Source: CAZMGY01 sp964565945 [NCBI: uncultured bacterium] (lineage in GTDB: Bacteria > GCA-001730085). Taken from it: a stretch of 50,885 nucleotides of DNA. The notes beneath the pieces are model-generated. The model was given only the letters and a program-made list of their open reading frames with translations, did not search any database and was not told the DNA's origin. The DNA lies in contig CAZMGY010000005.1 of NCBI GenBank assembly GCA_964565945.1, positions 1 through 50,885 of the forward strand. Direction: 5' to 3'. The position numbers and the translations under genes are program-made. Below are positions 33,645 to 41,905 of the stretch, piece by piece. Each line of letters begins with the position of its first letter. The stretch's first letter is position 1.

Positions 33645-35164
33645 TGATATTTGCGTTTCCTTTAATTGTAACGGCACTTGTTGCGGGGTGTGTGATTCCC
33701 TTTGCGCCAGCTCTTTGGATGCAGATGGCTTTAGGCAGTAGCTGTGGTTGCGTGGGGGGGGTTTTGGTTTGGAGACATAAAACCCAAAAGGCCTTCTTGT
33801 TTTTGATTCTTCTGGGTTTGGGCTGTGGTTGGCTGATAGGGCAAGCCATGGAGCAGCGTTATCAGGATTTGGAGGCTTTGTCGAAGGCATTGCAGCAAGA
33901 ATCGAAAATTCTTGTGAGAGGTGTGATCAAAGAGTCTGTCGTTGATGCGACCCAGGGGTATGTGACCTTAGCTGCCCAACAGATTTATCTAAAGACACGA
34001 GGTAGTGTGGTGGAGTGGAGAGAACCTTTGATTGCCTTACGTTTACCCAAAGAGAAAGTGTCCGCCTGGCAGCGCGGTGATGAGCTGTTGTTTTTAGGGC
34101 ATGTGGAGGCGCGATCGAAAGATAATGCGAGTTACCATTGCTACCTGTTACGTCATCGCATTGTGGCACAGATGCGTTCTGTCCAAACTTATTATCATCA
34201 GCCGAAGCTGGCCCGAAGCTTGGGCGATACGCTATGGCGGGTTCGCTACAGAGCTTTGCATTGGCTCGATGAGGACAAAGCGACTCTTGGGCATGATCAT
34301 GTGGAGATTTTGAAGGCTTGGCTTTTAGGTGTGCGTCAGGGGCTTGATCCTGAACTCAAAAAGGCTTTTCGAAAAAGCGGGACATATCACATGTTTGCTA
34401 TTTCGGGCATGCATGTGATGTTGTTTTATAGTTTTGTGATGATTGTTTTGTTAGCGTTAAGGTGTCCCTGGCCTTTGGCGGTTTTAGTGATGATGCTTGC
34501 TTTGGCGATGCTAGTGATGATCACGGGAGCAAGTTCTTCTGTGATGCGAGCGAGCTTGATGGTGGTGATTGCTTTAGGCGCGCGGAGCATGGGGCGTGCT
34601 TTGCGAATAGAAACTATTTTTTGGATGGCTCTGCTGATCCTTATAGTGATTAACCCGTTTCAGTTGATGCAATTGGGTTTTCAGATGTCGTTTTTGGCTG
34701 TGGCTGTGATTGTCATAACGCTTAAGCTCCTCAAGCTATGGAAACGCTCTCGATGGCCAATTTGGCTGAAAAATGGTAGTGATGTTTGGGCCGTCTCGTG
34801 TGCTTTGCTTGTTGGAATGGCTCCTGTTATGGCCGCTACGTTTGGCTATGTGGTTTGTTTGAGTCCTTTGAGTAACCTGTGCGTGGCACCGCTTATGACT
34901 TTGGGGATGTGTGGCGGTTTGGGTGTATTGCTTAGCCGGGCCTTGGGTTTAGATCCTCTGATGGGGTGGCTTTCCTGGCTCACAGGTTCTGTGGTTTTGA
35001 AAAATTTGGTAGCGATTGTTGAGTTTTGGGCCCAGTGGGAGCCTTGGTTTGTGACGCTGAAATCCATTTATTTAGTATCTTATTATTTTTTAATAATGTT
35101 TATTATTGTTTGGTTGTCAGGATCATCAAATGGCTATGGATTTCGCGATCAAGCTGTGGGTTGA
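33644..35164 (+). CDS. comEC: ComEC/Rec2-family DNA-uptake channel, short form
   Basis: An integral inner-membrane protein of 506 aa. N-terminal hydrophobic helices precede a short soluble OB-like region (about 85-175). The multi-helix 'competence' domain follows, with its signature SGTYHMFAISGMHVMLFYS and ITGASSSVMRASLMV. In natural transformation ComEC passes single-stranded DNA through the inner membrane. Typical proteins are about 700-800 aa with a C-terminal metallo-beta-lactamase-like domain; that domain is absent here. An 8-G run lies at 33754-33761. Short forms are known, so this is not necessarily a pseudogene. It is coupled to the HDOD gene. Confidence 0.88.
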   Translation: MIFAFPLIVTALVAGCVIPFAPALWMQMALGSSCGCVGGVLVWRHKTQKAFLFLILLGLGCGWLIGQAMEQRYQDLEALSKALQQESKILVRGVIKESVVDATQGYVTLAAQQIYLKTRGSVVEWREPLIALRLPKEKVSAWQRGDELLFLGHVEARSKDNASYHCYLLRHRIVAQMRSVQTYYHQPKLARSLGDTLWRVRYRALHWLDEDKATLGHDHVEILKAWLLGVRQGLDPELKKAFRKSGTYHMFAISGMHVMLFYSFVMIVLLALRCPWPLAVLVMMLALAMLVMITGASSSVMRASLMVVIALGARSMGRALRIETIFWMALLILIVINPFQLMQLGFQMSFLAVAVIVITLKLLKLWKRSRWPIWLKNGSDVWAVSCALLVGMAPVMAATFGYVVCLSPLSNLCVAPLMTLGMCGGLGVLLSRALGLDPLMGWLSWLTGSVVLKNLVAIVEFWAQWEPWFVTLKSIYLVSYYFLIMFIIVWLSGSSNGYGFRDQAVG

Positions 35165-35220
35165 CGAGAGGTTAGGTGTGCTGACAAAGAGGCAGGTGGG
35201 ATGATACCTTAGGGCGTCAA

Positions 35221-35249
35221 TTGACAGAAAAGTCGAAAGGTTCTATAAT
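35221..35249 (+). promoter_or_regulatory. Consensus promoter of the rng-rplU-rpmA operon
   Basis: Perfect TTGACA (35221-35226), 17-nt spacer and perfect TATAAT (35244-35249), the best sigma70-type promoter in the window. The predicted start near 35256 gives a leader of about 55 nt. Confidence 0.85.
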
Positions 35250-35310
35250 AACTCTTTTGTATCATTGGGGTTAACCTTATGCGTGTTGTAGTGGGAAAGA
35301 TATTATTATT

Positions 35311-36849
35311 ATGGCTAACGATAAACGAATCGTGGTCAACGTTGAATGCAATGAAGTTCGCGTGGCCTTGTTGGAGCGAAACCAGCTTAAAGAATTTTCT
35401 GTTGAGCGCAAAGAAGAGACGCGCTACGTTGGCAATATTTATAAAGGACGTGTGGACTCTGTTGTTCCAGGGATTCAATCGGCCTTTGTTGATATTGGCT
35501 TAGAAAAAAATGGCTTTTTGTATGTGACCGATGTGGTGGCGCCTCATGAAGAGGAGGAGCTGTCGGACGACGATGAGTTTGATTTTGAAGCGTTCAAAAA
35601 GAGCCGTAAAGTTCAGTTGCCGATTGAGCAAATGCTGGCGGAAGGTGATGAAGTTTTGGTCCAAGTGGAGAAAGACCCTATTGGAACTAAAGGTGTTCGC
35701 TTGACCACTTATGTGAGTTTACCAGGGCGGTTCACTGTTTTAATGCCCAATGTAAGGCATCGAGGTGTATCTAGGCGTATTTCGAGTTGTGAAGAACGTT
35801 CGCGTTTGCGTGAGATTATGAACAATGCACGCTTTTTAAAGCACTATGGTTGCATTATTCGGACAGCCGCCGATGGACGCGATAAAAACCAGGTTTTGGG
35901 AGATTTTCGTTATTTGACCAAAACATGGAACTCTGTTTTAAGAGGTTTGAGTAAGCGCGATGTTCCTGCTTTGCTCCATGAGGAGAGTAGCTTGATTGTG
36001 CGGACGGTACGTGATTGTTTTGTGGAAGATGTCGATGAGTTTGTCATCGACAACAAAGATGAATATAAAAAAATACGCTCTTTTTTGGGGTCGTATATGC
36101 CAGAAGCGCGCAAAAAGGTTTTGCAATATTGCAACGACGAACCCATTTTTGAGTTCTATGATATTGAGTGCCAGGTGAAAAAGATATACTCGAGAACGGT
36201 GTCCTTGCCTTGTGGAGGTTATCTTGTTGTTGATGAAACCGAAGCATTGGTTGCGATCGATATTAACAGTGGTCGCAATGTGGGGCGAGGTGACTTTGAA
36301 AAAACAGTATTTAAGACCAATATGGAATCAGCTGTCGAAATCCCGCGGCAGTTGCGTTTAAGAGATATTGGGGGCATTGTAATTATCGACTTTATCGATA
36401 TGAAAAGTCGTAAAAATCAGCAGGAGGTTTGGTCAACCCTTTGGCGCGAAGTGCGCAAAGAAAAAAGTCGAATTAATATCTCTCCTATTTCGAAAATGGG
36501 CTTGGTCGAAATGACTCGCCAGCGAAGTGGGAGTGGAGTGAACTCCATGTTGCACGAGTCGTGTCACTTTTGTGATGGCCGTGGTTATGTGAAAACAGTG
36601 GTGAGCAGTTCTTTGGATGTGATTCGTAATATTCGAATCGTATTCTTGCGAACGGACGAACCCCATGTGGTTGTTGCTCTTAATCCTGAAGTAGCCGACA
36701 GTTTGTTGTCTGGCTACAGGGATTACATTATGGAAATTGAAAAGAAGTTCAAAAAGCGCATCGACATTCGTAAAGAGTGGGATTATAAACGTGAAGAATG
36801 CCACTTCTTTTCTGGAACAACAAAGAAAAAAATAGAGCTTTGGTCTTAA
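35311..36849 (+). CDS. rng: Ribonuclease G/E family endoribonuclease
   Basis: It has 512 aa, the RNase G size, lacking the long C-terminal scaffold of E. coli RNase E. It processes rRNA precursors and begins mRNA decay. An S1 RNA-binding domain near the N-terminus contains GNIYKGRVDSVVPGIQSAFVD, in two parts (YKGRVDSVVPG, QSAFVD). Catalytic Asp-bearing stretches are VAIDINSGR and GGIVIIDFIDM. The Zn-link cysteines are CHFCDGRG. It leads the rplU-rpmA operon, a widespread arrangement. RNase E in E. coli autoregulates through its mRNA leader; whether this leader does so is unknown. Confidence 0.95.
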   Translation: MANDKRIVVNVECNEVRVALLERNQLKEFSVERKEETRYVGNIYKGRVDSVVPGIQSAFVDIGLEKNGFLYVTDVVAPHEEEELSDDDEFDFEAFKKSRKVQLPIEQMLAEGDEVLVQVEKDPIGTKGVRLTTYVSLPGRFTVLMPNVRHRGVSRRISSCEERSRLREIMNNARFLKHYGCIIRTAADGRDKNQVLGDFRYLTKTWNSVLRGLSKRDVPALLHEESSLIVRTVRDCFVEDVDEFVIDNKDEYKKIRSFLGSYMPEARKKVLQYCNDEPIFEFYDIECQVKKIYSRTVSLPCGGYLVVDETEALVAIDINSGRNVGRGDFEKTVFKTNMESAVEIPRQLRLRDIGGIVIIDFIDMKSRKNQQEVWSTLWREVRKEKSRINISPISKMGLVEMTRQRSGSGVNSMLHESCHFCDGRGYVKTVVSSSLDVIRNIRIVFLRTDEPHVVVALNPEVADSLLSGYRDYIMEIEKKFKKRIDIRKEWDYKREECHFFSGTTKKKIELWS

Positions 36850-36892
36850 AGATCTTTTGGGTCAGCTTTGTTTGTTAGAAGGAGAAAACCTC

Positions 36893-37204
36893 ATGTACGC
36901 AATTGTTAACCATGGTGGTAAGCAACACAAAGTTGCCGAAGGCGAAGTGATTCGCATCGATAAGTTGGGCCTTGAGCAAGGTGCAACTGTTGAGTTTGAT
37001 GAAGTTTTGTATGTAGCTCAAGATGATGCCATTAAAGTGGGAACTCCTCATCTAGAAAATGCTAGGGTGATTGGAGAGGTTATTGGTGATATGCGTGATA
37101 AAAAAGTGATTGCATTTACTTATCGTCGACGCAAAAGTTCTAGCCGCAAAGTCGGTCACCGTCAAACCTACACCTGCGTTAAAATCAAAGAAATTAAGCA
37201 TTAA
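36893..37204 (+). CDS. rplU: 50S ribosomal protein L21
   Basis: It has 103 aa. [19 protein letters not shown] is the conserved L21 N-terminus, and [20 protein letters not shown] the basic C-terminal rRNA-binding part. A longer frame opens at 36857, but the ATG at 36893 has AAGGAG 8 nt upstream and matches the family start. It is followed 11 nt later by rpmA in the universal rplU-rpmA pair. Confidence 0.97.
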   Translation: MYAIVNHGGKQHKVAEGEVIRIDKLGLEQGATVEFDEVLYVAQDDAIKVGTPHLENARVIGEVIGDMRDKKVIAFTYRRRKSSSRKVGHRQTYTCVKIKEIKH

Positions 37205-37215
37205 GGAGAACGATT

Positions 37216-37470
37216 ATGGCTCATAAAAAAGGTCAAGGTAGTGTTAAGAATGGTCGCGATAGTCGCAGCCAACGCCTAGGTGTGAAAAAATATGGTGGTC
37301 AAGCGGTGCGTGCTGGGAATATTTTGATTCGTCAACGTGGAACAAGTGTTCATCCAGGACAAAATGTTGGCAAGGGTAAAGACGATACTCTTTTTTCCCT
37401 TATTGAGGGTGTTGTGCGATTTGAGTATAGTCGTGGCGGCCGTAAAAGTATAAGTGTGTATGCGTCTTAA
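37216..37470 (+). CDS. rpmA: 50S ribosomal protein L27
   Basis: It has 84 aa. The start [20 protein letters not shown] is the L27 N-terminal tail that reaches the peptidyl-transferase centre. There is no N-terminal extension of the type cleaved in Firmicutes. AAGGAG lies 9 nt before the ATG. The last four codons and the stop form the left arm of a perfect 36-nt palindrome that is probably the operon terminator. Confidence 0.97.
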   Translation: MAHKKGQGSVKNGRDSRSQRLGVKKYGGQAVRAGNILIRQRGTSVHPGQNVGKGKDDTLFSLIEGVVRFEYSRGGRKSISVYAS

Positions 37471-37486
37471 GACGCATACACACTTA
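37451..37486. terminator. Perfect 36-nt palindrome over the rpmA stop codon
   Basis: Positions 37451-37468 and 37469-37486 are exact reverse complements (18-bp arms with a TTAA centre), followed by a T-rich GTTCTTCTTT. It would form a strong hairpin ending rng-rplU-rpmA. Because it is symmetric it could also stabilise the 3' end or bind a dimeric protein. The T tract is imperfect, so termination is likely but not certain. Confidence 0.65.
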
Positions 37487-37505
37487 AGTTCTTCTTTATG
37501 TCTTG

Positions 37506-37539
37506 TCTCCACGATGTCTATTTTTTTGCAATGTGGAGA
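37506..37539 (+). promoter_or_regulatory. Inverted repeat that could mask the obgE ribosome binding site
   Basis: TCTCCAC (37506-37512) is complementary to GTGGAGA (37533-37539), which contains the only Shine-Dalgarno-like GGAG before the obgE ATG at 37551. Pairing would leave a 20-nt loop and hide the site. This could be chance. Confidence 0.3.
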
Positions 37540-37550
37540 ATCTTTTGTTT

Positions 37551-38549
37551 ATGAAATTTGTTGATCAAGCGCTTATTCATGTGAAATCAGGCGATGGAGG
37601 AGCTGGATGCTGTAGCTTTCGCCGTGAGAAATATGTGGCTAAAGGTGGTCCTAATGGTGGCGATGGTGGACGTGGCGGCCATGTCATTTTCGAAGCGGAT
37701 CAGCATATGTCAACCCTGTTAGATTTTCGATTTAAGCGCGAATACATCGCTCGTTCGGGTTTTCCTGGAGAGGGAAGTCATCGTTACGGAAAAGACGCCG
37801 AAAACATTTATCTTAAAGTTCCCTTGGGTACCGTGATTTATAACAATGAGACCGAAGAAGTGATCGCCGATATGATGGCTCATGATCAAAAGGTGATTGT
37901 GGCCCATGGTGGCCACGGTGGACGTGGCAATACCCATTTTAAAACAGCCGTGAATCAAGCCCCTCGCCGATTTGATACGGGTATGCCTGGCGAATTTTTT
38001 CAACTGCGTTTAGAGCTGAAGTTGTTGGCCGATGTAGGTCTTGTTGGCTGCCCCAATGCGGGTAAATCAACTTTGATTAGTCAATTTTCGGCGGCTCGTC
38101 CCAAAGTGGCTGACTATCCTTTCACAACTCTTAAGCCTGTGCTAGGAGTGGTGGATATGGGCTATGGGGAGTCCTTTGTGATGGCTGATATCCCTGGCCT
38201 TATTGAAGGTGCCCATCAAGGTTCTGGTTTGGGGGATGAGTTTTTGCGCCATGTTGAGCGATGCCAGCTATTGGTGTTTGTCATTGATGCTTCGGGATTT
38301 GACAATGATCCTTGGGCTGATTATCAAATGCTGTTGCAAGAAATGGAAGCTTATAAGGGGTCTTTGGACCAAAAGCCTCGCATATGTGTCCTTAATAAAA
38401 TGGATATCACGTGTAATAAGGATCTTGTGGAGCAGTTTCGTCGTTCGCTTCAAGAGGACGTTATTGTAACGTCTGGTGCGACGGGTGAGGGGTGCCAAGA
38501 ATTAAAACAAGCGATGTTGCAAGAGGTAAGGGGGCATTGCGATGAGTAG
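37551..38549 (+). CDS. obgE: GTPase Obg/CgtA
   Basis: An essential GTPase acting in 50S ribosome assembly. It has 332 aa. The N-terminal glycine-rich Obg fold (MKFVDQALIHVKSGDGGAGC, FRREKYVAKGGPNGGDGG) is followed by the G domain. G1 is VGCPNAGKSTLIS, G3 is ADIPGLIEGAHQG and G4 is LNKMD. I start at ATG 37551, since the longer frame from 37503 adds residues absent from the family. No third (OCT) domain is visible. Its 3' end overlaps proB by 8 nt. Confidence 0.96.
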   Translation: MKFVDQALIHVKSGDGGAGCCSFRREKYVAKGGPNGGDGGRGGHVIFEADQHMSTLLDFRFKREYIARSGFPGEGSHRYGKDAENIYLKVPLGTVIYNNETEEVIADMMAHDQKVIVAHGGHGGRGNTHFKTAVNQAPRRFDTGMPGEFFQLRLELKLLADVGLVGCPNAGKSTLISQFSAARPKVADYPFTTLKPVLGVVDMGYGESFVMADIPGLIEGAHQGSGLGDEFLRHVERCQLLVFVIDASGFDNDPWADYQMLLQEMEAYKGSLDQKPRICVLNKMDITCNKDLVEQFRRSLQEDVIVTSGATGEGCQELKQAMLQEVRGHCDE

Positions 38550-39660
38550 CAAGTTTAAAGGGCAGGTTCTTCGACGAGTTGTGATTAAAATTGGCTCAAG
38601 CCTTTTGATCAAGGATGGCGAATTGAATCGAGGCTTGATCCGTTCCTTAGTCAAGCAAATGGTGGGACTTAAAGCTAAAGGTTTAGAGCTTGCGGTGGTT
38701 AGTTCTGGTGCTGTGGGTTATGGAGCTCAGATTTTGGGTCGAGATCGACGACGTTTAAGTTTGCCTGAAAGTCAAGCTGCTGCTGCTGTGGGGCAAGGTC
38801 ATTTGATGCATGTGTATGACAACATTTTTCGCAAAAACCAATTGATGACAGCGCAGGTTTTGTTAACTCGGGAAGATTTTAGCCAGCGGCTAAGGTATCT
38901 TAATGCGAGTAATACCTTGAGCACTTTGCTTAAAGAAAATGTGATTCCGATTGTGAATGAAAATGACACCGTAGCGGTGGATGAAATATGTTTTGGAGAT
39001 AATGATACTTTGGCGGCATTGGTGACCAATTTGGTAGGGGCCGATTTGTTGATTGTTTTGACTGAAATTGATGGCTTGTACGATTACGAGAGTGGTGAGC
39101 GGGTGAAGCATGTTGAAACCATTGATGCTAAAATCACTCGCTTGATTCGTAGCGAAACGAGCTCTTTAGGAACCGGTGGAATGGAAACCAAAATTGAAGC
39201 CGCACGAATGGTGACGCAAGCTGGCGAAAGCATGGTGATTGCCGGTGGGCGGATGCGCAATGTGCTCACGCGCTTATTGGATGGCGAAGATTTAGGCACT
39301 TATTTTGTTCCCCGTGTGCAGAGAATGTCGGGACGTAAACGTTGGATTGCTTTTAGTAGCAAAGCGCGTGGTCAGGTTGAAGTGGATGCTGGAGCTGGCG
39401 ATGCTTTACTCAAACGGGGTCGCAGTTTGTTGGCGTCTGGCGTTGTGTTGGTGACGGCGTCGTTTGGGCCTGGAGACGTTGTTGATATCGTTTGTGACAA
39501 TCAGGTGATTGCACGAGGGTTAAGCAATTTAAGTTCAGAGGATATTGAGGCTGTTAAAGGTTGTAAAACAAGTGAGATGAAGGCTCGTTTGGGAGCTCAT
39601 ATGTATGAAGAAGTGATTCATCGCAATAATTTGGTTTTGGTTAGAGTGAACAAAGACTAA
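38542..39660 (+). CDS. proB: Glutamate 5-kinase
   Basis: Phosphorylates glutamate in the first step of proline synthesis. It has 372 aa: an amino-acid kinase domain (VVIKIGSSLLI, ELAVVSSGAVGYG, IPIVNENDTVAVDE, GTGGMETKIEAA) plus a C-terminal PUA domain (about 280-350). It overlaps obgE by 8 nt and is followed by proA, so the pathway's first two steps are co-expressed. Feedback inhibition by proline is usual for the family. Confidence 0.97.
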   Translation: MSSKFKGQVLRRVVIKIGSSLLIKDGELNRGLIRSLVKQMVGLKAKGLELAVVSSGAVGYGAQILGRDRRRLSLPESQAAAAVGQGHLMHVYDNIFRKNQLMTAQVLLTREDFSQRLRYLNASNTLSTLLKENVIPIVNENDTVAVDEICFGDNDTLAALVTNLVGADLLIVLTEIDGLYDYESGERVKHVETIDAKITRLIRSETSSLGTGGMETKIEAARMVTQAGESMVIAGGRMRNVLTRLLDGEDLGTYFVPRVQRMSGRKRWIAFSSKARGQVEVDAGAGDALLKRGRSLLASGVVLVTASFGPGDVVDIVCDNQVIARGLSNLSSEDIEAVKGCKTSEMKARLGAHMYEEVIHRNNLVLVRVNKD

Positions 39661-39688
39661 TGAGAAAGTATTGAAAAAGGACAAACCA

Positions 39689-40948
39689 ATGGCATTTGAA
39701 GATGTGATTCAGCAGGCGGCACAAGCCAAAAAAGCGTCACAACAATTGGCTTTGTTAAGTGAAGACGAGAAAAATCGTTTAATTACGGCGATGGCCGAGC
39801 AATTATTGCAGGATCAAAGCGAGATCATAAAGACCAATCAAAAAGATTTGGATGCTGGAAAGTCCAATGGGTTAAGTGCAGCTCTTTTGGATCGTCTGAT
39901 GTTGAACAAAGAGCGGATTCAAGCCATGAGTGATGACCTTAAGGTGATTGTATTTTTGCCAGATCCTGTGGGCGATGTTTTGCGCACACGGAAGCCCGAT
40001 AATGGCTTGTTGATTGAGCAAGTGCGTGTTCCCATTGGAGTTATCGGTATTATTTATGAATCACGTCCCAATGTGACCTCGGATGTGGCTGGACTCTGCG
40101 TAAAGTCGGGCAATGCGGTTATCCTTAAGGGCGGTCGCGAAGCCATAGCTTCGAACCAGGTGATTGTTGATTCTTTGCACAAAGCTTTGGACGCCTGTGG
40201 TCATAGTTGCAATTATGTGCAGTTGGTTAAGCATACCGATCGTGCTGCCGTGGATGTGATGTTGCAACAGGTGAATTTTATTGATTTGGTGATACCTCGT
40301 GGTGGTCCAGGATTGATTCAGATGGTGGCTGAAAAATCGTTAATTCCTGTTCTTAAACATTATCAGGGGATTTGTCATATTTATGTCGATGATAGCGCCG
40401 AGCAAGACATGGCGCAAGCGATTGCTTTAAATGCTAAGTGCCAACGTCCGGGCGTTTGCAATGCTATGGAAAGTTTGTTGGTGCACGAAGATGTGGCGAA
40501 AGTGTTTTTGCCTAGCATGGTGAAAGCGTTTCAGGAGCAGGGTGTTGAAGTCCGTGGCTGTGAAAAAACGCAGCAGCTGGCGCAATCGGATGCTGTGGTG
40601 GTGGCGAAAGAAGAAGACTGGTCCACCGAATATTTGGATTTGATTGTTTCGATCAAAGTGGTTGATGATTGTGCGAGAGCGATTGATCATATTAATGGCT
40701 ACGGGTCAGGACATTCCGATGCGATTGTTACGGAGAGTCAAGAAAACGCACAGTATTTTTTAGCTGCTGTTGATTCGGCGACCGTTTATCACAATGCTTC
40801 GACCCGCTTCACCGATGGTGGAGTTTTTGGAATGGGAGCCGAAATAGGGATTAGCACCGATAAGTTGCATGCGCGGGGGCCTGTCGGTTTGGAAGAATTG
40901 ACAACGTATAAATATATAATTCGAGGGACAGGGCAGGTTCGCGTGTGA
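39689..40948 (+). CDS. proA: Gamma-glutamyl phosphate reductase
   Basis: The second step of proline synthesis: NADPH reduction of glutamyl phosphate. It has 419 aa, the family length. IYESRPNVTSDVAGLCVKSG and KGGREAIASN are characteristic, and the catalytic Cys is in RPGVCNAMESLL. I place the start at ATG 39689, which has AAAAAGGA 8 nt upstream, not at the TTG at 39671. The stop overlaps the nadD start (TGATG). Confidence 0.97.
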   Translation: MAFEDVIQQAAQAKKASQQLALLSEDEKNRLITAMAEQLLQDQSEIIKTNQKDLDAGKSNGLSAALLDRLMLNKERIQAMSDDLKVIVFLPDPVGDVLRTRKPDNGLLIEQVRVPIGVIGIIYESRPNVTSDVAGLCVKSGNAVILKGGREAIASNQVIVDSLHKALDACGHSCNYVQLVKHTDRAAVDVMLQQVNFIDLVIPRGGPGLIQMVAEKSLIPVLKHYQGICHIYVDDSAEQDMAQAIALNAKCQRPGVCNAMESLLVHEDVAKVFLPSMVKAFQEQGVEVRGCEKTQQLAQSDAVVVAKEEDWSTEYLDLIVSIKVVDDCARAIDHINGYGSGHSDAIVTESQENAQYFLAAVDSATVYHNASTRFTDGGVFGMGAEIGISTDKLHARGPVGLEELTTYKYIIRGTGQVRV

Positions 40949-41556
40949 TGGCCGATACAAAGATAGGATTGTTAGGAGGAACGTTTGATCCGCTTCATCG
41001 GGGTCATTTACGCATAGCACAAAAGAGTATGCAAGTGTGTGAATTAGATAGGGTGGTTTTTATTCTTTGCCGGCAGTCGCCTCATAAAGAGCAGGGTGCC
41101 TTGGCGACTGACGCATTAAGATTCAAGATTCTTCAGCAGTTGATGGAGTTAGATGAAAAGTGGGAGTGTAGCGATTGGGAAATAAAGCAAGACACTCCTT
41201 CGTACAGTGTGGATACGCTAAGATTTTTTAAGGATAGCTGGCCCGATGCCCAGTTGTTTTGGATTATGGGTTGTGATCAGTGGCAAACCTTTGCCAACTG
41301 GAAAGACCCAGATCAAATAGTGGCAATGGCTGATTTGATTATATGTCAGCGTCCCAGTTATGAAATGGATGGTGATTTGCAAAGCCCCTATCTTGACTGT
41401 GTGCATTGGGTGAAAGATGTGAATCAGGATGTGGCGTCCAAGAATTTACGCCAAGATGTGAAACAAGGGCGTTCGATTGAAGATCAAGTACCCGAACAAG
41501 TGATGCGATGGATTAAGGAGAATCAGCTATATGGATACCGTTGCTCTGTTGAATAA
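40948..41556 (+). CDS. nadD: Nicotinate-nucleotide adenylyltransferase
   Basis: Adenylates nicotinate mononucleotide in NAD synthesis. It has 202 aa. The nucleotidyltransferase signature is GLLGGTFDPLHRGHL with the HxGH motif as HRGH. WIMGCDQWQTFANWK is also typical. The C-terminal ISSTxIR-type motif is changed to ASKNLRQ, a mild deviation. The start could be GTG 40945 or ATG 40948; I prefer the ATG, which overlaps the proA stop. Its end overlaps rsfS by 26 nt, a common nadD-rsfS pair. Confidence 0.93.
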   Translation: MADTKIGLLGGTFDPLHRGHLRIAQKSMQVCELDRVVFILCRQSPHKEQGALATDALRFKILQQLMELDEKWECSDWEIKQDTPSYSVDTLRFFKDSWPDAQLFWIMGCDQWQTFANWKDPDQIVAMADLIICQRPSYEMDGDLQSPYLDCVHWVKDVNQDVASKNLRQDVKQGRSIEDQVPEQVMRWIKENQLYGYRCSVE

Positions 41557-41905
41557 GTGTAGCGAAACATTGGATGATATGAAGGCTAAAAATGTTGTGA
41601 CCATTGACCTTCAAGGCAAAACGATCGTCTGTGATTATTTTTTAGTGGCCACGGCCAATAACGATCGTCATGCGAGTGCGATTATTAATGCTTTGATCGA
41701 TGAGACACAGTCGATCAAAAGAAAAGCTGTTCACAAAGATGGTGAAGGGCGAAGTGGTTGGATGGTTTTAGACTTTGGGGATGTGGTTGTGCACATCTTT
41801 TTGGATCATGTGCGTCAAAAATACGATTTAGAGTCTTTGTGGGGGGTGGAGTACAGTGACACCCAAGAGACGGAAGTTATCGACGAGCTAAGGAGTTACT
41901 CATGA
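41531..41905 (+). CDS. rsfS: Ribosomal silencing factor RsfS
   Basis: Binds L14 and blocks subunit joining when nutrients are scarce. It has 124 aa, with VVTIDLQGKTIVCDYFLVAT, VHKDGEGRSGWMVLDFGDVV and HIFLDHVRQKYDLESLWG. AAGGAG lies inside the nadD end, 10 nt before the ATG. The stop overlaps the argS start as ATGA. Confidence 0.95.
   Translation: MDTVALLNKCSETLDDMKAKNVVTIDLQGKTIVCDYFLVATANNDRHASAIINALIDETQSIKRKAVHKDGEGRSGWMVLDFGDVVVHIFLDHVRQKYDLESLWGVEYSDTQETEVIDELRSYS

Noticed and set aside
35279-35503. Alternative ATG upstream of rng
   Set aside because: It is in a different frame from the conserved RNase G sequence and gives no known product.
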